Assembly: GCA_021793515.1 (NCBI GenBank)
Contig: JAJYSP010000007.1
Location: forward strand, 23,038 to 87,037
Reading direction: 5' to 3'
Source: Actinomycetes bacterium
Lineage (GTDB): Bacteria; Actinomycetota; Acidimicrobiia; Acidimicrobiales; RAAP-2
DNA: 64,000 nt
The notes under the pieces: model-generated
The model's database searches: none
Told to the model about the DNA's origin: nothing
The model's input: the letters and a program-made list of their open reading frames with translations, nothing else
Part shown: one piece after another, positions 44,853-51,631 of the stretch
Position numbering within the stretch: the stretch's first letter is position 1
Layout of the letters: the number at the start of each line of letters is the position of its first letter
Translations under genes and position numbers: made by a program

Positions 44853-45869
44853 CTATTTCTTCTGGGTCCAGCGTCGTGAACCGGGTACGGGTACGGTGAA
44901 CTCTTTGACGAGCTCGGGGTTCGCTTCGCGGAACGCGTCGAGGTTGAACCGTTCGCCGTCCTTCGACTTCTTGTAGGTGATGACGACCTTGCCGTCCACG
45001 ACTATCGACTCAGCGTCGCCGACAATGAGTTCGAGTTGTGCCCGCAACAGCGTGGCCAACTTCTCGGACGTGTCAGACATGTCCTTGGCGTTGACCCACT
45101 GGCGATAGGTGTCAACTTGGGCACCCTCCAACGTCACCGACTTTCCTTCGACCGGCGTGGGGAACAACTTGTGCAGAGCGCGAAAGGTGCTCTCGCTGCC
45201 GTCCACCTCGGGCTCGGTCTTAGTCTCGACGTCCTCCCAGAACCCAAACTCGGCCTCGATCAAGTCCTGGACGTCGTCCTCCTCGTAGTCACGGGTGCGC
45301 ACCACGAGACCTTCGTTGGCGACCAGCGCCGCGTAGACGATTCGACTGATGCCGGTGACGGCGAAGGCGTGAAGCCCCTGCGCCTCGTACTTCGGTGGCA
45401 CTGCGTCGTCGGCCCACTCGTAGGTGGACGCGGGGCCGTTGATGCCGACCGCCCGCACGTCGAGGATGGCCGTGATGTTGGGAGGCGGAGTATCGCGCGC
45501 CCAGGTGGTCACCGCGCCGTTGAGTTCGGGGCGCTCGCAGATCACGTAGTTCATGCGATACTCCATGAACTCGAACCCACTCGAACGAAGGGTGCGGGGC
45601 CAGTAGACGACTGCCACGTTGCGCTCCTCGGCGTATAGCTGCGCCACGCAGTGCTTGAGCTCCTCACGGGCCTGGGAGAACTTCGGACCGCTGTAGGGGA
45701 TCTCGCCGATCTTCTCGCCCCACGTTTCGAGGCGACCCTTGTAGTTGTTTACCCCCATGATGGCGGACGCGTCGAACGCGCTCAAACCAGCCGACCTCGG
45801 CTCGTCGGGGTTGAATGTAAGGACGTCGCAGTGCTCTTCGAGTGGTGTCGTGGTTGTGGTTGTGCTCAT
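44853..45869 (-). CDS. YqaJ-type viral recombinase / lambda exonuclease-like nuclease
   Basis: The ATG at 45869 gives 338 residues. The N-terminal part has LSAFDASAIMGVNNYKGRLETW in outline (residues 30-51), the typical YqaJ start in which the enzyme clamps DNA, followed by EKIGEIPYSG and a later VLDVRAV-type acidic strand. These enzymes are 5'-3' exonucleases that prepare ends for annealing or recombination. The C-terminal half is helical. The frame upstream to 46073 is a shadow of the GH130 gene. No recT-like annealing gene is next to it. Its promoter box overlaps the last codons of the preceding gene. Confidence 0.75.
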   Translation of the reverse strand: MSTTTTTTPLEEHCDVLTFNPDEPRSAGLSAFDASAIMGVNNYKGRLETWGEKIGEIPYSGPKFSQAREELKHCVAQLYAEERNVAVVYWPRTLRSSGFEFMEYRMNYVICERPELNGAVTTWARDTPPPNITAILDVRAVGINGPASTYEWADDAVPPKYEAQGLHAFAVTGISRIVYAALVANEGLVVRTRDYEEDDVQDLIEAEFGFWEDVETKTEPEVDGSESTFRALHKLFPTPVEGKSVTLEGAQVDTYRQWVNAKDMSDTSEKLATLLRAQLELIVGDAESIVVDGKVVITYKKSKDGERFNLDAFREANPELVKEFTVPVPGSRRWTQKK

Positions 45870-45905
45870 GCTCAGTATGTGCCCCGAGGTTGAAAAAGTT
45901 GTCCC
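45867..45905 (-). promoter_or_regulatory. Class 1 conserved promoter box
   Basis: The minus strand reads GGGACAAC, then TCGGGGCACATACTGAGC at the usual spacing, then ATG of the YqaJ-like gene. The box is also the coding sequence for the last ten residues of the GH130 protein (QLFQPRGTY). Confidence 0.65.
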
Positions 45906-46954
45906 ACTGGCGCCGACGAGCAGTCGCGCAGGACTTCGAGGCACGACGTCACGGTCGTCGTGGCCACCGCCACGCACCGGTCCGCCGCGCCGTAGGTGAG
46001 GTAGATGTCGTCGCCGTCGAGGTCGACCCCCTGGACGAACACCACGTTGTCGACGTCGCCGTGCAACTCCCACGCCATCTCCGGCACGAGCAGCGGCTTC
46101 GGAACCCGAGCGATGAGTTGTCCGGTGTACTGGTCCAGCAGCGCGAGTTGCATGGCGTACGTGCCGTCGGCAGCGGTCTCGTGGAAGAACAGCAGGTGTC
46201 CGTCGCTGGTCGCAACGGGTGGTGCGCCCGCACCAATCCCACGTGCACCGCGGGTTGGTCGGGCCAACACGTGGCTTTCGAGATCCGCCATGTAGGGTTC
46301 CCAGTACTCGGGGCCGGCGTTCCAGAGATGGTTCAGGTTGTCGAAGACCGCGAGTTGCATGTCGGGGTGGACCCGATGAAGCAGCCCCACTCGCCCGTCA
46401 CTGAGGTTGAAGATCACGCCGTCCTTGTTGGGCACCCCAACAGGACCGAGATGCTGGCTACGGCCGCCGGCCAGGTGGAACCGCCCGTCGAAGTAGTCGA
46501 GGCAGTGAGCGCCAATAGAGTGCGGTTTCCCACTCTCGACGGGCGGCAGGTCGGTGTAGGTCATCACGATCTGCTCGTAGCCGTCACTGAGGACGCGCTG
46601 GACTCTCGGGTCTTCGAAGCACGCGACCCCGTGCTCGCCGGCTCGGGCTAGCACGTAAGCGAAGTCGTAGTGCTCGCCGTCGCGCGACGTGAACACCAGG
46701 ATGTCTGAGATGTAGTCGAGGAACCGCGGGCCTGGCTGGTCGTTGCGACGATACCCGGCACGGACCCCTCGAGCGAAGAGGTGGTAGCGACCGTCGTGGT
46801 GTAACAGACCCGCATTGAAGATCGCGCCGTAGCCGGGCACTGATCCAGGGTTGACGATCGGGCCGTTCCCGAGCCGTTCAACGAGAGGATTGTGCTTCGC
46901 GACGAACTGACCAACTTCACTCAGTTCTTCAAGTTGCTGCTGATCGACGCTCAT
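45872..46954 (-). CDS. GH130-like glycoside phosphorylase/hydrolase
   Basis: The 360-residue protein fits glycoside hydrolase family 130: NPGSVPGYGAIFNAGL near residue 35, ARGVR, SRDGEHYDFAYV near 90, a FEDPRVQRV motif near 112, VMTYTDLPP near 130, VPNKDGVIF near 175, GIGAGAPPVAT near 240 and LTYGAADRCVAV near 325. These enzymes phosphorolyse or hydrolyse beta-mannosides and related sugars using inorganic phosphate. It has a class 1 box immediately upstream, so it is integrated into the element's regulation rather than a chance chromosomal remnant. Substrate is unknown. Confidence 0.85.
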   Translation of the reverse strand: MSVDQQQLEELSEVGQFVAKHNPLVERLGNGPIVNPGSVPGYGAIFNAGLLHHDGRYHLFARGVRAGYRRNDQPGPRFLDYISDILVFTSRDGEHYDFAYVLARAGEHGVACFEDPRVQRVLSDGYEQIVMTYTDLPPVESGKPHSIGAHCLDYFDGRFHLAGGRSQHLGPVGVPNKDGVIFNLSDGRVGLLHRVHPDMQLAVFDNLNHLWNAGPEYWEPYMADLESHVLARPTRGARGIGAGAPPVATSDGHLLFFHETAADGTYAMQLALLDQYTGQLIARVPKPLLVPEMAWELHGDVDNVVFVQGVDLDGDDIYLTYGAADRCVAVATTTVTSCLEVLRDCSSAPVGQLFQPRGTY

Positions 46955-46990
46955 GCCCGTGCTGTGCCCCGAGGTCGGAAAACCTGGACC
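46952..46990 (-). promoter_or_regulatory. Class 1 conserved promoter box before the GH130 gene
   Basis: CAGGTTTTCCGACC precedes TCGGGGCACAGCACGGGC and ATG. The -35-like GGGACAA is less well kept here than in the other copies. Confidence 0.55.
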
Positions 46991-47076
46991 TGCACCGGGG
47001 TCTGACCGGGAACGTTTTTCTGAAATACCTGGTTGCGCCTATTGCGCCGATGATCGACGCGCGAACGGTACGGCGT

Positions 47077-47292
47077 ATGACCAAGCCGCCGATTTCCAGA
47101 AAGACCCGCAAGCAGCTCAACCGACGTTTCGCCAAGCCACTCGGCGTCGCTGTCGTAGTCCTGAGCTGCATCGCTCCTCTGCACTTCGCCGCCGCGCTGC
47201 TGGCCGTCGTCGTAGTTCTGTTGCCGCCTGCGCCGAAGCGTCACAAGAAGCGTGCCCGGAAGAACATGGACTACCGACGACGTTCCAGGTAG
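47077..47292 (+). CDS. Possible small membrane protein (plus strand)
   Basis: The ATG at 47077 gives 71 residues: a basic N-terminus (MTKPPISRKTRKQLNRR), two hydrophobic stretches (GVAVVVLSCIAPLHF and AALLAVVVVLLPP) and a basic tail. This is a plausible small inner-membrane protein, but it is the only plus-strand gene among about 20 kb of minus-strand genes, lacks a Shine-Dalgarno, and overlaps the end of the next gene by 22 bases. The opposite-strand frame (46951-47394) looks less protein-like. Confidence 0.35.
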   Translation: MTKPPISRKTRKQLNRRFAKPLGVAVVVLSCIAPLHFAAALLAVVVVLLPPAPKRHKKRARKNMDYRRRSR

Positions 47293-48305
47293 TCGCGCAC
47301 TGCACCAAGTCGCGGTATGTACGACGCACGCGTCGATGCCTTCACCGGGCAGCGGTGCGTGGCCGTCGCGTAGACCCGTCCGCACTCGCCACATTCCTTG
47401 ACGCTGACCGTCGTGGTCTTGCCGCGAATGGTCTGGTTGAAGATTCGTCCGGGCGACGTGGAATTGGCCACGCGCAGGTACGCGGCGATCGGGACGTCGT
47501 AGCCGTAGGTCTTCTTGCCCGTCTTGCCCTCGGTGGTGATGACCATGGTTCCGGTCGCCTTGTCATACCCGGCTTCCTTGATCCACGTCGACGCGATCGG
47601 CACGACCGGCGCACCGAGTTGCGCGGCGCGAGCGCGACGCCGTTCGAGGATGTCGCCGGCGTCGCGTAGCGCACGACTGGGTCGACGCGATTCGAGGACG
47701 CACTGCACCGACTCGGCGACGTAGGCCGACTGCTCAGACGTGAAGCCGAGTCCCTGGGTCGCCCAGGTGCCGTCAGCACCCTTCACGACGCGAACCCAGC
47801 CGTCGATCTGTCCACCGGGGAACTGCGCCGAGACGGGCACGTCGAATGTCTCGCCGGCCCCCTTGCCGGGAACACTCGCCGCAGCGAAGTCCTTGATGGA
47901 CGTCGCCGACGGCATCCGAATCGCCACGTCGTCGCCGACGTAGGCCATGCGATGCGTACGACGAAGTCCGCTGATGGCGGAGTTCCCGGTCGTGCGCGAC
48001 GGCGTCCAGTCGTCGGGCATTTGCGCGTAGCCGCCCGCGGGGTTGTTGTACTCACCGGCAGCCATGTGCTGGTCCCACCATTCTTTCCGGTGGGCGCTGG
48101 ACATCGGGTCCACCAGCATCGGTGCCGTGGTGGCGGGCACGTAGCCGTGCTGACGCAGTGCCTCGACCCGCACGTCAAAGAAGCTCGTAGGCGCGTTGGG
48201 GCTGACATCGTCGGCGAGATCGATCGTCGACTCGGGGTTGACCTGGTACGTGTACTGGCCACCGGCGGAGGTGCCCTGAGGCTTGCGGTTCTGATCTTTG
48301 CTCAT
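47271..48305 (-). CDS. Tagged protein with C-terminal Cys motif, unknown function
   Basis: The 344-residue protein starts with the shared tag (RKPQGTSAGGQY then PESTIDL). Residues 60-250 contain DDWTPSRTTG and a beta-rich region without known fold. The C-terminus has CGECGRVYATATHRCPVK, a probable zinc-binding knuckle. A class 3 box lies directly upstream. The function is unknown. Confidence 0.72.
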   Translation of the reverse strand: MSKDQNRKPQGTSAGGQYTYQVNPESTIDLADDVSPNAPTSFFDVRVEALRQHGYVPATTAPMLVDPMSSAHRKEWWDQHMAAGEYNNPAGGYAQMPDDWTPSRTTGNSAISGLRRTHRMAYVGDDVAIRMPSATSIKDFAAASVPGKGAGETFDVPVSAQFPGGQIDGWVRVVKGADGTWATQGLGFTSEQSAYVAESVQCVLESRRPSRALRDAGDILERRRARAAQLGAPVVPIASTWIKEAGYDKATGTMVITTEGKTGKKTYGYDVPIAAYLRVANSTSPGRIFNQTIRGKTTTVSVKECGECGRVYATATHRCPVKASTRASYIPRLGAVRDYLERRR

Positions 48306-48355
48306 ACCCCTATAGATGGGAGTTATGAGCAGGAATCACCAAAGTTTTTGGAAAA
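48303..48355 (-). promoter_or_regulatory. Class 3 conserved promoter box
   Basis: The minus strand reads CTTTGGTGATTCC, then CTCCCATCTATAGGGGTATG, with the same 19-base distance from TGG to CTCCC as the copies at 39.3 and 57.2 kb. Confidence 0.65.
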
Positions 48356-48431
48356 CGTCAGACGACGAACAATCGACCGCAACAGGAATCAGCCGCCAGT
48401 GCGGGTCCTACGAACAAGCCAATGTGACGAG

Positions 48432-49298
48432 CTAACGATCGCCTGCTCGTCCGCGCGGTCGAATCTTCGTTCCGGCGCGCTCGAGCAAGCCTCTGACTCT
48501 CGTGATTGAGTATCCAGTCTCTTGCGACAGGTCCCTGATGCTGGCGCCGGCTTCGTACCGGCGCATGAGCTTCGTCCCCAGATGCTCCGACACTTGCGTT
48601 GGGAGGCGCACGTTCGAGTCGATATACGGCATCGCGATCGGTCCGCCTTCGTAGCCCTTGTGAGCGCGCCCCCGTGGCTCAATATCAGCATCTGCCTCAT
48701 CGCCCCACACGGTCCATCCCTCGCGCGGGTGCCGGGCGAACAGCTCAAGGAACGGCCCTGGAGAGCACGATTCGATCAACTCGTACTGCTCGTCGGGCTT
48801 GCGGCTGTGCTCGCGCTTTCGTGACTCGATGATGTTGACCTGGCTTCGCGCAGGCGGCAGCGTTCTCATGCTGCCCCGGACACCAAACAGGATTATCTCA
48901 GTGACGTTTCGGAAGTAGAAACCCACCCCCCTGCCATCGGGCCCGCCGTCAATTCGACGCTTGGCCCAAATAATGTTCGAGATGTACCGAAACCCCCAGG
49001 ACTCCATTACTCGAAGTCCATCAGGCAGCATGGCGTTAGGAACCCAGAGGTATAAATGCGCGTTCTTCGCGGCAATGCTGCCGACGTCGACGTTGCAAAT
49101 TGAATCGAGGTCGAGAGTCGAGTAGCGATCGAGTCGTCGGTGCTCTGGTGCCACCTTGCCCGTTCGATTCGTAAACCGCCACGGCGGGTCCGCCAAGATC
49201 GTACTGAACCCCCCCTCGACAGAAGGCAGTGGCGGTGGCTCGCCCACAAGACGCAAGGGACGCGTGGACTTCTGGGGCTCGCTCTCGGTCAAAGTCAT
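48432..49298 (-). CDS. MT-A70 family DNA adenine methyltransferase with C-terminal HTH
   Basis: The 288-residue protein has the MT-A70 catalytic motif LADPPWRF near residue 36 and the downstream family pattern (LYLWVPNAMLPDGLRVMESW in outline near 95, NIIWAKR near 130, ESRKREHSRKPDE near 165). The last 50 residues form a helix-turn-helix (RYEAGASIRDLSQETGYS), which could bind DNA for regulation. It is paired with a BglII-like nuclease gene immediately upstream, so it is the probable modification enzyme, methylating adenine in the nuclease's site. Confidence 0.85.
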   Translation of the reverse strand: MTLTESEPQKSTRPLRLVGEPPPLPSVEGGFSTILADPPWRFTNRTGKVAPEHRRLDRYSTLDLDSICNVDVGSIAAKNAHLYLWVPNAMLPDGLRVMESWGFRYISNIIWAKRRIDGGPDGRGVGFYFRNVTEIILFGVRGSMRTLPPARSQVNIIESRKREHSRKPDEQYELIESCSPGPFLELFARHPREGWTVWGDEADADIEPRGRAHKGYEGGPIAMPYIDSNVRLPTQVSEHLGTKLMRRYEAGASIRDLSQETGYSITRVRGLLERAGTKIRPRGRAGDR

Positions 49299-49316
49299 CA
49301 GGGCACGTCCTCGCTA

Positions 49317-49348
49317 TTAAAGATCTACTTACTAACTCAAGATCTTAA
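49317..49348. promoter_or_regulatory. Pair of AGATCT sites in the methyltransferase promoter
   Basis: TTAAAGATCT at 49317-49326 and AGATCTTAA at 49340-49348 face each other across 13 bases, giving an imperfect inverted arrangement 20-50 bases before the methyltransferase start. AGATCT is the site of BglII, whose family the adjacent nuclease belongs to. Binding or methylation here could autoregulate the system. Confidence 0.55.
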
Positions 49349-49379
49349 CGCAGGAGTGTGACTTTGTGGTGAATCCTTC

Positions 49380-50069
49380 TTACGACGTCTTGTCCCAGGT
49401 GCGTTCGCAGATCGCCACCACAAGAATGGGGCAGCCTCCACTATCGCCCCGCGTTAGTTTCGGGACGAGTTTTGTGGTGTTGGTCGTGGTGCTTGTCTTC
49501 AGCATTGACGAAGCGTCCTTCGGCGACATACCCGCGCCCTCGCGAAGTCGAGTAGCGAGTCGACGCAGATCGTCAACGGTGCGAGTAATCATTACGGCTG
49601 CATCGATGAGGCCGGCGTCGTAAAGCGATCGGTATGCTCCCAAGTCGCGGTCGAGGTTGCCATCCTTCGCATTCCATTCAACGTCGAGGGCCACCCGGTC
49701 CACGAAGTTGTCGACCTTGTAGCCCATGCTTGTGGTTTCGGTTTCGACCACCACCGGCTTACGCTCACCGGCGGGTCTGTACGGTTGTTTCAAAAGGCTC
49801 AACTTGATGATTTGATCCACCCGTGCTTCGCGCCATCCTTTCTCGCGAAACGCGCTATTGAGACGCGCTGCGAGCTTGGTTTCGTTGCCGCCACTGTTAA
49901 CGAGGTCGTCCGTCAACAGCGCGAACGAATCGAGGACGTCAACCAACTCAGCAAAACGAGCGCTATTTGTCGTCGTAAGAATGCTCGCGGCGTTACGCGT
50001 CTCGTAAAACTCGTAGCGCTCTCGAGTCGCGGCAGGAAAGCACCCAAGATACGAAGTCGTTAGGTCCAC
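49380..50069 (-). CDS. BglII/BstYI-like restriction endonuclease
   Basis: The 229-residue protein resembles BglII-family type II endonucleases: after a helical N-terminus, the centre reads GYKVDNFVDRVALDVEWNAKDGNLDRDL in outline (residues 113-140), with acidic residues and the EWN segment in the position of the family catalytic D/E-x-N/Q core, and then YDAGLIDAAVMITRT. Family members cut AGATCT or RGATCY. The adenine methyltransferase lies downstream, and together they form a restriction-modification pair. The exact site is inferred, not shown. Confidence 0.7.
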   Translation of the reverse strand: MDLTTSYLGCFPAATRERYEFYETRNAASILTTTNSARFAELVDVLDSFALLTDDLVNSGGNETKLAARLNSAFREKGWREARVDQIIKLSLLKQPYRPAGERKPVVVETETTSMGYKVDNFVDRVALDVEWNAKDGNLDRDLGAYRSLYDAGLIDAAVMITRTVDDLRRLATRLREGAGMSPKDASSMLKTSTTTNTTKLVPKLTRGDSGGCPILVVAICERTWDKTS

Positions 50070-50175
50070 GTGCCGAGGTTAACAAGCGTCCGTCGTGTCT
50101 ATATGCGATAGCAGCGGTTGCCCTGTACGAAATCGGGCTCCGCGCTACGTCGTCGTGGTTCCCAGTCGCATGTCC

Positions 50176-51072
50176 TTAGTCAGGCCGACTGTACCGAACC
50201 TGATTGAAGAAGGCGTCCGAAATCTCCCACAGTCGGTACTTCTGCACCACGTCCAGCGCTGACACGACTTCCCCCGTCCCCGTGACGAACCGAAATGAGG
50301 CGGCCCTGGCCTGCGATTCCTCGCCGAGTCCGCGCGCCTGTTGCCAAAACGCGCCCAGTCTGGCGACATCGCGAAGCTCGGTCCTGGGGATCAGACCGAG
50401 ACGGAATTGGACACGCTCGACGATCGCCTTGCGGGCCCGTACTTCTACATCACGGGCCATGAAAAGTTCAGGATTCTTTCGACGTTGGCGCTTCGACGGA
50501 GACGGATTTGAGTTGAGCCAATTTCGCCATTCATCCTCGTACAGAAAGAAGTCGCGACTCCGGTCGGCGTTCTCGAGATTCTGGAGAGCATTGTCGGGGA
50601 TGAGGACGTTCGACCAGTACGCCGCCATCTTCTCGATGTCGCGAGTCGGCGGCGGCGGGTACTGCCAGGACCCCTCGGCGTACTCCACGGCCCCGCCGAG
50701 TTTGATCGGAGCCGGTCCAGGTTTTGGTTCTTCTACGTCGGGCGATCTCTTGACCCACGGATCGGGCTCGGTCGCGCGCACGCCGAACTCCTTCTCAAAC
50801 GCCACCGCGTCGGATTCTAACGACACCGACTCACTCGAGATCTCGACCGTGGACTCCGGCGACGGTTCGGTTGCTTTATCGGTTGACTTCCTGCTCCGCT
50901 CTTCGAAGGCCTTACTGCCATCGGGCTGATAACCCACTTGATCCTCCACGAGCTCGACCTCTGATTCGGACGATACTCCACCAGGAGCGAACCTCCCCCC
51001 CTCTTTGGTACCGCGTGGCTGGCGTTGCTGCGTCATGCCCTTGGGCGGACGTTTCGGATCAATCGTTACCAT
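50176..51072 (-). CDS. Tagged hypothetical protein
   Basis: The ATG at 51072 has AAGGAGGT at a seven-base distance, so I use it; 298 residues. The shared tag (RQPRGTKEGGRF, then SESEVEL) lies at residues 17-41. Residues 45-120 are acidic and Ser/Glu-rich with low complexity. The C-terminal 170 residues are helical, with AAYWSNVLIPDNALQ and DEWRNWLNSNPSPSKRQRRK. It overlaps the preceding gene by seven bases. No family is recognised. Confidence 0.65.
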   Translation of the reverse strand: MVTIDPKRPPKGMTQQRQPRGTKEGGRFAPGGVSSESEVELVEDQVGYQPDGSKAFEERSRKSTDKATEPSPESTVEISSESVSLESDAVAFEKEFGVRATEPDPWVKRSPDVEEPKPGPAPIKLGGAVEYAEGSWQYPPPPTRDIEKMAAYWSNVLIPDNALQNLENADRSRDFFLYEDEWRNWLNSNPSPSKRQRRKNPELFMARDVEVRARKAIVERVQFRLGLIPRTELRDVARLGAFWQQARGLGEESQARAASFRFVTGTGEVVSALDVVQKYRLWEISDAFFNQVRYSRPD

Positions 51073-51617
51073 TCATCGACCTCCTTCGTCGAAACAATCG
51101 TTGATCCATCGTCTTCGTCGTCATCCTCATCGTCAGCAAACAAATCATCCACGATGAGGAAGTCCCAGAGGTGGCACCAACGCGACTCGTCCTCACCGCT
51201 GATGACACCCACGTCGGCGAGGTACGAGAACCAAAGTGCCGTACCGAGCACCTCGTCGCCGGCGGTGTCGCGGACGTCGTCCTCTACGAGATGTTGGGGG
51301 TCGTACGCATTCCACAGGTTCTTCAGGGCAACGGCCCGGCTGTCGGCAAGGTAGCCGAGCCACGCATCGAGCCCGGCGATCGCCACGTTGGCGTCGGACC
51401 ACTGCTGGAACCTCTCCAGGGTCGGCAGGATGTCCTGGTTCTTCGGATTCGCGAGGAACTCCTCGAGGTACGGCGTGCTTCGTCCGATGGCGAGACTAAG
51501 AACCGACAGGGGTAAGCTCCGGGCGAGTTCCGCCTGGGCGAAGTCGGGCAGACCCTCCGGCGACACCAGGCCGGTGAAGTCCTCCGTCTCTTGCGTGCTG
51601 GTGCTCGTGCTTGACAT
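51066..51617 (-). CDS. Acidic hypothetical protein
   Basis: The 183-residue product has a Shine-Dalgarno (AGGAG) before its ATG and ends in a run of Asp and Glu (ADDEDDDEDDG). The middle is helical, with LERFQQWSDANVAIAGLDAW. It lies between the VirB6/TrbL-like gene and a tagged protein and overlaps the latter, so all three are probably in one transcript. The function is unknown. Confidence 0.6.
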   Translation of the reverse strand: MSSTSTSTQETEDFTGLVSPEGLPDFAQAELARSLPLSVLSLAIGRSTPYLEEFLANPKNQDILPTLERFQQWSDANVAIAGLDAWLGYLADSRAVALKNLWNAYDPQHLVEDDVRDTAGDEVLGTALWFSYLADVGVISGEDESRWCHLWDFLIVDDLFADDEDDDEDDGSTIVSTKEVDEW

Positions 51618-51631
51618 CGTCTACTCCTGAT

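Noticed and set aside
46951-47394. Minus-strand 147-residue frame between GH130 and the tagged gene
   Set aside because: The translation is Arg/Gly/Gln-rich with no domain, and it runs through the class 1 box; the GH130 start lies inside it. I consider it a shadow.
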